Assembly: GCA_000277445.1 (NCBI GenBank)
Contig: AJWJ01000249.1
Location: forward strand, 1 to 32,966
Direction of reading: 5' to 3'
Length of the DNA: 32,966 bases
Source: Polysphondylium violaceum
Lineage: Eukaryota; Evosea; Eumycetozoa; Dictyosteliales; Dictyosteliaceae
Both the position numbers and the translations under genes were made by a program. The notes below the pieces were generated by a model that did no database searches, was not told the origin of the DNA, and worked only from the letters and a program-made list of their open reading frames with translations. Below are positions 12,295 to 22,430 of this stretch, in pieces. Position 1 is the first letter of the stretch, and every line of letters starts with the position of its first letter.

Positions 12295-15200
12295 TTATTC
12301 TGAATCATCATCTTGGTAATTATCTTTATAATCATCATCTTGGTAATCATCATCTCGGTAATTTTCTTGATAATCTTCTTCCTGGGAATCTTCCTCATAA
12401 TTACTACGATAATCGTTATCATTTTCGACCATTAATTCTTTAACTTCTTGTTCATCTTGATATTGTTTATCTTGTTCATCTTCTTTTTCTTGCTCAATGA
12501 CTTTATCTTTGATTAAAATAGTAGATTTAATAGGTTTTCTACAATAAAAACAAAAATCATTGGATAGCAAATGAAGAGTGATGCAATGATGACATGATTG
12601 ATGCTTGCATGGTATGAATTCAGTATCGATGGGATAAGAATAACAAATGGAACAAAGATCAACACCACCACCAAGACTCTCTAAACTTGCGGTAGACATT
12701 GAGGGCGGGAGGTTGCTGGCGACGCTATTGAAAAACTCTAAAAGTGGTTGTTTGATCGACACATTGTGGAAATGTCTTGTCGGTCTCTCTTTTTCAGTAT
12801 CATTCTCTGTTTGCACATTTCTGACGCTCTGTCTAATCGCCGAACCATTGACAAGTTCGCTCTCTTCAAAGTCAAACTCACTGACCAATGAGACACGTAT
12901 ACCACTATCTCCGTCATCGTCGTCGTCATCATCGTCGTCAGAGCCACTCGATGAATCCTTGTCTTTGTCATAGGTGTTTACGGTGGGGTTATATTTGGCC
13001 AACAAATTGACAATCACCTGTAAATTGAGTCTACTAAATTGTCTCTTAAACAACTGATCATAGTATGGATCTTTGCTCTCATACAGCGACAAATAATATA
13101 TACTAGGCAACAACTTGTAAAACAATTGCACAAAAAATTGTTTTTCTTTCTCTCGCTCGCTCTTCTCCTCGTCAGTGCCAGTGTGGGGGTCATCACTGAG
13201 CGACACCTTTTCAAATATATAGAGATAAAATTGTCCTGCAATAATAAGGAATGTTTCATTTTCCAATATCAAATGTGGCATTGTTTTGACCAAATATGTA
13301 AGTAGCTGTAGGTAACAAATATTTAATGATGGAATTAGTATTAATCGTTAATTTCCAGCAGTGTCAAACACCAATACACTTACATTAATTCTTGAATTTA
13401 CAAATTCCAATTTTCTAGACTCTGTAATTTGTGAAAAAAGTGATTTAAGGAACTTTAAGAGATGCAAGGGTTTTGATGTGAATATTGATTCTAAAATATT
13501 TAAAAAGGATGGTAAAGATGCCTGCAATAATAATATTGTTGTTAGAATATGATAGTCACAAGATGATACTGTTTGGGTACATACATCAAATAAAGATATC
13601 AAAGTACGAATATCAACATTACTAAGATGAATAAATAAATTATTAATCAAAGTTAAAAATGTTGGTAAAGTATGAACAAAAGGTAAAAGGTATTTGCTAG
13701 ACATCAAAGACAATACAGATTTTGAACATTTTGTTGCAATTTCTATTATTAAATAATATTAAAGGATTAATACATAATAATAGCATCAATTTATAAAATA
13801 AATACATACTTTTTTCAGTAATACAATTATTTAATTCAAACAACATATTTAAAAAGTCTGTAGTAATATTATAAAAATTTGGAGAGAATAATAACTTTTC
13901 ATCAGTTTTTGCTAAATGTTGAAATATATCTACACAATTACTGAGATGATAATCATGTATAAAATCAATGTGTGAAGGATATTCTTTGATACATCTTTGA
14001 ATTAATTTGACTTGGAACAATAGAAAGCTTTCAAGATAATCAAATGTTAAAAAGCCTTCTCTAAGTTCCTCTCTATAAAAGAATATATTACTAATTTCCA
14101 AATATAATTTCTTTAAAAACTCTTGATTCTAGAAAGTGGTATAGACAAACAATATTATTAGATTTTGGTTTCTATCGATCAATATTGACGACTATCAATA
14201 CTTACATCACCTCTTGAAATTGTTTCAACTAAATGTGGAGATAAAACGTCCATACTTATTTTAGAGAGTTGTTTTGAAAAACTAATATTTAAAAGAATAG
14301 AAGAGAGGCCAAATAAGATTTCATTCAAGTTTTGATCGAGATCTTGATCCAAAGTTGATGGGATTCTAGATTGATCAGAGGTTAAATGGGAAAACAAACC
14401 GCCAAGACGTTCATATTCAGATTCATTCCATTTTGAATCAAACAATAGATTATCAATTGGGAATTGATCAAGTGTTGTTTTTGATTTCATCCATGGTTCA
14501 ATGTGATCGGCTATAATGGTGAAAATATATAAAAGAAATGGAAAACAGTATTCCTCTGCCTTTTTTCCGGCAAGATATTTCTTTGAAAAGTTTAATTCAT
14601 TGGCAATGATGTTTCTTATCCAATCAAATAAGAGTGTTTCGTTGTTGTCTGTGTATTGTTGAATGAGGAATTCAAATATATCTTTGTTTACTCTATCTTT
14701 TTCATAGTTGTATCTGTCTCTATCGATCTTTAACTCTAACAATATAGGCTTCCTTGAGAATTCAACTCTATTCATGAGAAACGATAAAATACCCTCTGTT
14801 TGACCCTTGAAGAATATTTGATCTAAAATTCCAAACTTGTATGGATGTGAATAAAATATATGTGCTATTCTTGGTACTTTTAACAATTGTTGGAATAAAA
14901 GTATAGGTTTTAGATCAAGTGTATGACTTGGTCTACATTTAAGTGAGATTGCATTAAATATTTTATGAATTAATGTTGTATATATTTCACTCTATATAAA
15001 TTTATTATTATTATTAATATGAGTTTCTTTAAATATAAATATAGATATTAATACTTACAGTATATGATTTAAAAAGAAGATCAACAAATAGCTTTGTATA
15101 CTTTTCATTGTCTAAAAGATATGTACATAATTTTGAAATTAAAATATCTTCAATATTATAATCAATTAAAGATTGATTCAACATTTCCATAAATACTGGC

Positions 15201-16246
15201 TGTACGTCACTTAATACTTGTTTTAAATAATCATCATTTGATGTTGCTGTGGTGGTTGTATATTTAACAGGGTGAATATTATTCTTATTATTACTATTAT
15301 TTTCATATCTCTCTTGAAGTTCTAATGAAGGTAATAGTTCTTTAAATAACAAATCAGTCAAAACATCACATCTACGATGTAACAATATAGGTGGATTCAA
15401 TATGGTGTTTGTATTTTTAATTTTATAATATGAACAAGATTGACCAACGTTCATGAAAAAACTTGCTTTTGAACTAACAATGGGTACATAATATAATCTA
15501 GTACCTGGTGCTGGTTGTGTTGTAAATGTCATCTTTTGTTTTTGTACTCTATTTCCATTGATATAGAATGATATAGTTTGTGATGCTGCATTTAATTTAC
15601 AATTGTATGCTATATCTCCTCCTTTAACCAATTGTTGTTTAACAAATTTACCAATAATACTTGGGTTACTTTTATGATTCTATATTTATGTGCGTGCATA
15701 TATTAATATAAATGTACTATCTATTTGTTCAACAACACAACAAATACATACAGGATATTTAGCAGCTATAACAAAACCATACATAATGATACCATTTTTA
15801 GAGGGTACAACTTCATATGAATATTTATCTTTATCACTCAATGAGAAATACCAAGAAGTAGAATCATCTTCAATAAATTGTGGATAATGATGAAGACAAG
15901 AGTAGATTTGTTTGTTGGCTTCAATGTAATCCAATTCTGAACCCAAGGGATAGAAATCTGAAAAATAAGATTTAAAACTATGGTCTCTCTGTTGTTTAAT
16001 GGTGAGATCAAATTCACTATGACCACTATTGCTCTCAGATGCATAGAGGGAAGGATAGTAATCATCTTCAAGAGGTTGATTCACTGCCTTGGCTGCCTTT
16101 ACATGTTCATCATAGTTGGTTGCCGATTGAGATGTGGGTGTTGATTTGAATTTCAATGATAAATATGATAATATAGATTGATTTGATATTGCATTATTAC
16201 TATTCTTTTTATATCTAGATGCTATTTCAATTAAAGGAAAGAACAT
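12295..16246 (-). CDS. rnf123: SPRY/RING E3 ubiquitin ligase, RNF123 (KPC1)-like, six exons
   Basis: The gene is join of 16246-15752, 15679-15059, 14991-14206, 14128-13810, 13742-13384 and 13305-12295, giving 1196 residues (human RNF123 has 1314). The introns are 67-78 bp, all with GTAAGT or GTATGT donors, and all phases close. An N-terminal SPRY fold spans roughly residues 70-240, with GDIAYNCKLNAASQTISFYI resembling RNF123 GDIVSCLIDLDDGTLSFCL. The long helical middle contains ERLGGLFSHL (human QRLGGLLSHL). The RING near 1077-1116 reads CSICY...PCKHQSCHHC...CFYC, the same C-x2-C-x11-C-x-H-x2-C-x2-C-x10-C-x2-C spacing as RNF123. In mammals this ligase forms the KPC complex that ubiquitinates p27 and other targets; substrates here are unknown. 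After the RING comes an 80-residue acidic tail with repeated DDDYQD-type units that human RNF123 lacks. An upstream non-coding or missing 5' exon cannot be excluded, since the start lies close to the SPRY domain. Confidence 0.85.
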
Positions 16247-16328
16247 TATTATTCTTTTATCTTTTGTTGCTGTACTATTATTATTAATACTACTACTTTT
16301 ATATATACATATACTATTAATATCTATC

Positions 16329-16339
16329 TCTCGAGACGA
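16329..16339. promoter_or_regulatory. TCTCGAGACGA site upstream of the RNF123-like gene
   Basis: The palindrome TCTCGAGA plus CGA lies 83 bp upstream of the RNF123-like ATG. It differs by one base from TCTTGAGACGA at 12157-12167, upstream of the next gene down. Both sit in otherwise AT-rich DNA. Confidence 0.3.
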
Positions 16340-16586
16340 CTATTGTATTTCTGTGAAGTATACATAAAATTAAAAAAAAAGAATCAAAAATATATTAAAA
16401 AAAAAAAAAAAAAAGTAGTGTGCCCACATTTTTATTTTAAAAAAACACTTTTTTCAAAAAATGAAAAATAAAAAAATTGAAATCATACTTATGTGTTGAT
16501 ATTTATTTTTATTTATATGTAAAACAGACAGGGTAGGATTGATTTTAAAGAATGGATTGATGGAGTAGACGAGCACGAGATTGAGT

Positions 16587-16804
16587 TTAATTAATGTCAC
16601 TTTTAGCAAAATCATTATTATTGTCATCATCAGAACTCAAAGACTTCGACAGAAGACTCATATGCATTAGTAACACTGTTTGAGGAGAAAAATAATTTCC
16701 GATGACTTCAATTTAGGTTGGTGAAGTAGGAATATTAAAACCACAAGGTTTCGTTTTAGACAACCTTTTACCATGATTTAATAACAATTCATTTCATCAA
16801 CTCT
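16587..16804 (-). pseudogene. Interrupted coding remnant of unknown family
   Basis: The minus-strand frame ending at the TAA 16589-16587 has protein-like sense over about 70 codons, with an interruption in the middle. Its last 25 codons form an intact small ORF from an ATG at 16661. The end is typical dictyostelid (SSDDDNNN). I do not recognise the family. It may be the decayed 3' end of a duplicated gene. It could also be an unannotated 3' exon, but I see no splice sites that would join it to the neighbours. Confidence 0.35.
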
Positions 16805-17305
16805 TTATTATTTATTTTTTTAATTTTTATGGCTATATTCGAAATGAAGGAATCAAATTTTTTCATGAAATTGCTAAATAAATTAAATTTTTTATGAATA
16901 TAAAAAAAAAAAATAAATGATACCTATAGAAATGTATCAAATTAAACGACTCATTGTTAATTATTTATTTTTTATAAATTCTTTTTTTTTTGTTAATATG
17001 ATAACCATAAATTGTTTACCTTTTTTTTTCACTTTCACAATCCATATGAGTGGACAAAATCATCATAAATTACATATCCTATAAGAATCACATCCAATTT
17101 AAATAGATATAATGAATTAATAGAACAATTAAGTCAATTCACTCATATGTCACTTTAAAATATAAATAAACAATGTAATTGCAGTGTAAATTTTTAAAAA
17201 AAATTAAAGAAAAGATGAGTTTTTTTTTATAAAATCTACCAGATATTTTTGAAATAAATCAAAAAAAACTTAATAAATAATTTTCAAAAAGTTTTATTTT
17301 TAACA

Positions 17306-18602
17306 ATGGCTAAATTTGATGAAATACCCATCATTAGTGGTTTTTCTAAACCACCTCGCCAAATAAACTTGAATAGAAAATGCCTTAAAGATATTAAAAT
17401 GGATAGAGTTGGTTGTTCTTATAGAATGTATGTGAAAAATTAAAATAATTAATTCAACTATAATGCTAACTCACTTCAAAAAAAGAGAAAAACAGGAGGG
17501 AGGGGGTGAAAATTTAAAGAAATTATTATCTCTTAGACTCAAAAAAGTTTGTGCACATTGTTTAGATGGAGAATTACCCTATGTTTTTATTACCAATACG
17601 AGTAATAGTTCAGGTTTTAACCATCACCAAAAAGGGCACGTAACACCAAGAACTACCGCAACCGCAACCACATCCTCAACCACGACAACTACCACGACCA
17701 CTACCACAACTACAACGACAACTACAACTCCAACAGAACACATCACTCCTCAAAAATGTAATACCAAAAGCAATCCAAACACTCCATTATCTATGAAAAA
17801 TTCAAAAACCCAGATTATCGAAGGATCTACAAGCACAGTAATGAGCGCAGCCAGTAAAGAAGCTTTGGTAAAAAGGGCCATAGAAAAGGTTCCTTTTTTA
17901 AAAAAAAAAGATTTCGAAAAAATCAATTTTATTCCTATAAATGGATCCGAAGATAATTTTATTGAGTTGTTGGGAAGGATACAATACCGTTATTCTATTT
18001 CCGGATGCTGGGTTTACTCTGGAAAAGAAGGTTTATATAGAGAAATATTCCAGTATGTTCACCCTGCACAACTCGATGGATTGTTTGTTAGACACATTAT
18101 TTTGTGTGAAATATCCCGTGATATTTCCAGTGCGCACATTAGTTGTTGTAACCCGGGTCATTTGATGACTGGAAATCACCGAGACAATTCTAATGATACT
18201 CACATGAGGGCACAATTAGAATCAAATGATATTTACAAACATCTAGTTCGTGAATTTAGAAGTAATGTATTGGCTTTATATGAAAAGTTGTACAAAGATG
18301 ATCTCAAGGATGTGAATCTTGAAGCTGTCAAATCAGATGCTAGAAAACATCTTGAATGTAGTGATAACCATGTTAACGTTAGTGTGGGTCTTAATGTTGG
18401 TGGTGATGAAAGTGACCATGGCAATGTTGGAGGTAATGGCAATGTAGAAAACCATATAGCAGATGGAATGTTTCAAACTCAGGCATTTTATCATCCAGAT
18501 ATAGATTATGATTACGATCACGATATTGATAGTGGTGAAGTTGTTAGCAACTTATTTAGTAAACTTGAAATATACGAAAAAAATAATCAACGAAACAGAT
18601 GA
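17306..18602 (+). CDS. His-Me-finger (HNH / I-PpoI-like) endonuclease-domain protein
   Basis: The gene is join of 17306-17427 and 17486-18602 (412 residues); the 58-bp intron has a GTATGT donor, and 17486 is the only nearby AG that keeps phase. A polythreonine/low-complexity stretch is followed by a zinc-binding-loop homing-endonuclease type domain at 18089-18210: HIILCE, then AHISCCNPGHLMTGN and HRDNSND. By analogy with the I-PpoI His-Cys box, the His of AHIS is the general base, the CC and the His of NPGHL bind zinc, and the Asn of DNSND holds the metal, so catalytic residues look intact. The role (homing, DNA repair or a domesticated nuclease) is unknown. The C-terminus is acidic. The frame stops at 18600-18602, but protein-like sense continues in the next frame to 18786 (ETDDEAHKEEWF...), offset at the A7 run 18577-18583, so the gene is either mis-sequenced there or recently frame-broken. 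An ATG at 17463 would be an intronless alternative start. Confidence 0.7.
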
Positions 18603-18786
18603 TGAAGCACATAAGGAAGAATGGTTTGGCCAATATTCAGAATCTGGGGAACTTGACAACAGCACGTTTGAAGAACTAAAAGAAGCGTATGAAACTCTGG
18701 GACTTGATTACATCCTACAAAGTTTTTTGTTTGTGGGTGGTTTTCTATTAAATAATTCAAACAGGATGGATAATGAAAATTATTAA
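18603..18786 (+). pseudogene. Out-of-frame continuation of the endonuclease gene
   Basis: Immediately after the stop of the endonuclease ORF, the neighbouring frame stays open for about 60 codons, with acidic, well-mixed sequence (EEWFGQYSESGELDNSTFEE, then LGLDYI) ending NENY at a TAA, 18784-18786. One base fewer in the A7 tract at 18577-18583 would place it in frame. Because homopolymers are error-prone, this is either a sequencing error or a young frameshift. Downstream the gap to the convergent permease gene is only about 145 bp. Confidence 0.5.
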
Positions 18787-18931
18787 TTTGCACTTAAAAG
18801 GCACTGTTACCCATTAACACTTTTGTTTTATTTTAAAAATAAATAAATATAAAACTTGATATTGAAATTATTAATTTTAAAATAAAACTTCATCATTTTA
18901 AAAACTCTGTTATTATTCCTTAAATGGATTT

Positions 18932-21900
18932 TTAAATTACAATTCTCATAATATTTACAACTGGTTGATTTAATACTTTTCTAATTGGACCAAAAGCGGA
19001 AAAGAAAGAGAATACAAGAGAACAGATGAAAATGACAATCAACAATACCCAAGGGAATTCAAATGGAATAGGGAGTTGAGTGAAAAGGACTCTTTGTAAA
19101 ATCATTGTCCATCCAACGACGGTGCCAATAAAGACGCCCAACAGAGAGGAACTGAGCACGAGAATAAATGACTCGTAGATGTAGATTCTGACCATCCAGT
19201 TTTTGGGAATACCCACAGCTCTGAGAATACCAATCTCTTTGGTTTGTTCATAGATGTTGGTAAACATGGACGACATGAGACTAAAGAACGATATTATCAT
19301 GGCCACCACGGTGGTAAAGCTGAAAAAGTATTGAATGATGGTCGATGCGGTCTTGTTGGGTGCAATTTTATCGTAATAGTCGGCAATCCTGTATGATTGG
19401 GGGAGGTTGCTGTTGAGGAACAACACTAGTTTGCTTTTGATGGTTTCAATGTCTTTTTCATTGTTGGTGTTGAGTTGGAGAATCACAGATTTGAATGGAA
19501 TCTCACGCACAGATGTGATGGTGTCTTGCGAGTAGGCCATAAAGGATGTGTAGGACACAAGAGAGTCTTGGCCGAGCACAGAAGGGAATTTGGAGAATGT
19601 AAATGTGGGTGCAGAGTCGACCAACGCCATGGGAGTGACCACGTGTCTGGTTTGGTTGACTCCAGTGGGCAATTGGACTTTGAGTTGAAGCAACACTGGC
19701 TGATCAAGATTGGCGCCAATGGTGTTGCTGTACAACGAGCCCACCACAACCTTTTGGGCATTCTCGTTAGAGTAGATGTATTCAGACAAATCGTCAACGG
19801 TATAGTATTGGTAGTCGGCAGTGTTGTTGGGTGTGATTTTGGCAATGTTGAGGAATCCTTGGAGGGTGGTGGAGAAAAAGTTGGGTGACACAGAGTAGAG
19901 GTGGGTGCTGTCTGTGTAGATGTGGCCCAAGTTGGTGATTCGGGAATCTTGATAAGAGCCGGCAATGTTTGAGAATGACGAAGACACCCAAGAAAAGTCT
20001 GTGATCTCGGGTTGATAGCTGCTGAGAAACTGTTCAATGATTGCTGCTGAGTCTGGCGAAAAGTTTTGGGTCTCGGAATTGATACGCAAGTAGGATCCGT
20101 AAGATTGCTGTACTTGATAATTCATGGATGCCTGTTGCATAGAGTAGGACACATTTACAAAGATAATAAAGCCCAAAGACACGGCATACATGATGGCAGT
20201 CTTTCTATTTCTCAACTTGTGAGCCACCAAATTTTTGAGCACAATGGATTTGATGGCCTTTTTTTCCCAGAGCAAAAATGTGTAGACTAGAGCTCTTTCA
20301 ATCAATTGTTCAAGATTGAGTGCAAGACTGACCAAGCCCAACAACATGGCAATCAAGAGTAAAAAGAACATATTCAACAACAATGATAAATTAAACGACA
20401 ACAAAGACAATGGGAATACATAGTAGATGCCAAAGCCAAACATTGTGAGCAATAAACCAATGATGGCAACGTTAGAGGAAAAACTATTGTCCTCTGATCT
20501 TTCAATGGAAATTTGCACAGCACTGGTTTTAGAGTGTTTGATATCCAACGAATCTTGTAAATTCTTACCAAGTGCATTTCTAATTGGGAAAATGGCAGAT
20601 GCTACAGGAATGATCATACCGAGTAGGGTTGATAAAATGACAGCTTCTCCAGTCAATTTGGTTGGAATTGGAACACCAGTGATAGACTTGAACCAAACAG
20701 ATACAATTACACCAAATATTTGAGCCATTATAAGACCCAACACCCATGATGGTAAACTATATGAAAAAGCTTTAAACAACATCAGCTGTATAATACCAGA
20801 CCTTGTCGTACCAATCATTCTCATAACACCCATTTCAAAGGTTCTTGTTTCGACATCAATCATCAACAATGAATAAATCAATAGAATTGAAAGGAATAAA
20901 AGAATGAAAATAATGACATTTAAAATCAAACCAAGAAACAATGCTACATATCTATTCTTTGACAATTCATCCATAATTGGAAGTGATGTATCCAATTGAT
21001 TAAATCCAATTTTGTATAAAATATTTGATGAAAATAAATTTAATTTCTCCAAAACGTGATCTTGATTTGAATCAATATAAGGTTCTAAACGTGATGGTGG
21101 GAAATTAATAATCATTATTTGTGAATAATCATATAAATTTGTATTTTTAATATATCTAATAATTAATAGTAATTGGTAGTATTAGTAAATATATCTTTTT
21201 GTTTTTCAAATTAAATAATTAAAGTAATTACTCTTTTGTATTGATTGATAAAGTTGGATCAAGTTGAGATGATATAAATGGAATAAAAGTTGAATAATCA
21301 ATTATGATTGCATGATCTTCACTTGATGGGAATTTACCTTCACCTTTTGTAAATGTATCAGCTACTTTGGCAGTGATATATACAAATGGAAGGGTATTGT
21401 CACCTGGTTCTGAATTTGTCCAAACAGAGGATAAAAACTCTGTGGTACCAATACGAATAAAAACAGTATCACCTTTGGCAACATTTTCTTTTTTAGCCAA
21501 ACTAGATTGAATATATACAGTGCCTTGAGGTGGTGCTGGTAGATTCCAATCTCTGCCCAAACCCATTCTCTTTTCTCGTTGAGTGTCAATTACATAGAGC
21601 GTTGATTTTGATGTATATGCATCACTACAAACTCTTTCAAAACAATATGGCTCGCATTTGGTGTCACCAGTGGTGTTGTGGTATTTCCATAGATTGTTGG
21701 TTGGGTCTGTGTCTCCGAAGGGACAATAGCGAGAGGAAATTAAATAGCTGGAGCCCACTATTCTGGGGGAATGGTAACTGTAGGCCTCGAGATTCTTGAG
21801 GTCTGATTGAGAGGTAGTGGCATTGAAATTCTCTGCCAATAGATTGGATGTCATTGTGTAGTTTAGTTGGTTGCTCAATGTCCAGACACCAGGTTTAATA

Positions 21901-22430
21901 ATAATATCCATTTCACCGACACTAGATTCTGACAGACTGAGAAACACAACCGGTGTATTGGTGATGATTGACACGCAGAGGGCAACAATAAACACCACCA
22001 AAAAGCATGCTGAAAAGCCCAATAGATAAGACAACTTGTTTCTAAGATTGACACGCAGGGTATGAATGAAATAGTGTTTCCAGTGATAGAGTAGTTTTCT
22101 AAACCAGAGATTGAAACGAACTTTAAGTGGTGCAGATTTTGATCCGAGTTTTTGGTATTGGTACTTTGATTTTCCTCCATAATATAAATTATAATTATCA
22201 ATGTCCTCATCGGCATTGATTGCTTCCATTCCAGTACTACCACGCTGTCTACTCTTGAGTAGACTAGTTGTACCTCCACCACTGCTACTACTACTTGTAC
22301 TCGTCGAGTCATCTATATCTTTTCCATTGATTTGTCTTTGTTGCGGTGGTTGTTGCTGATCATTTATATCTTCAAACTCATCGCTATCATTGATGGCTGT
22401 ATTAATTGACTGATATTTTGTCTTTTTCAT
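18932..22430 (-). CDS. FtsX/ABC3-type transporter permease, two exons
   Basis: The gene is join of 22430-21232 and 21155-18932, giving 1140 residues; the 76-bp intron has a GTAATT donor and TTAG acceptor, and the split Glu codon closes. After a Gln/Ser-rich cytoplasmic N-terminus comes a first membrane span near 138-161, a large extracytoplasmic domain, then an FtsX unit near 468-610 with VMRMIGTTRSGI. Further spans and a second soluble domain lead to a second FtsX unit near 1003-1133 containing EIGILRAVGIPKNWM, the classic coupling segment of bacterial FtsX/MacB/LolC permeases. Two FtsX units and about ten spans match the duplicated ABC3 (DUF214) architecture. Bacterial relatives export or extract lipids, peptides or lipoproteins as mechanotransmitters with a separate ATPase. 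No ATPase gene lies in this window, so substrate and partner are unknown. The fold is unusual in animals and fungi but occurs in protists. Confidence 0.85.

Larger units (their letters stand above)
16247..17305. other. Intergenic region, AT-rich, with an interrupted coding remnant
   Basis: This 1.06-kb gap separates two divergent genes. It holds the upstream region of the RNF123-like gene (a TCTCGAGA palindrome at 16329-16336 and A/T homopolymers) and the upstream region of the endonuclease gene. On the minus strand between about 16800 and 16587 one frame reads like a protein C-terminus (NELLLNHGKRL..., then IEVIGNYFSPQTVLL..., ending NNNDFAKSDIN) but is not continuous. On the plus strand near 17083-17157 a second short frame ends NELIEQLSQFTHMSL. 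Neither belongs to a recognisable intact gene. They are most simply old gene pieces of unknown family. Confidence 0.5.

Noticed and set aside
19475-19888. 137-codon plus-strand ORF
   Set aside because: It lies wholly antisense to the soluble domain of the permease, whose reading is supported by family motifs.
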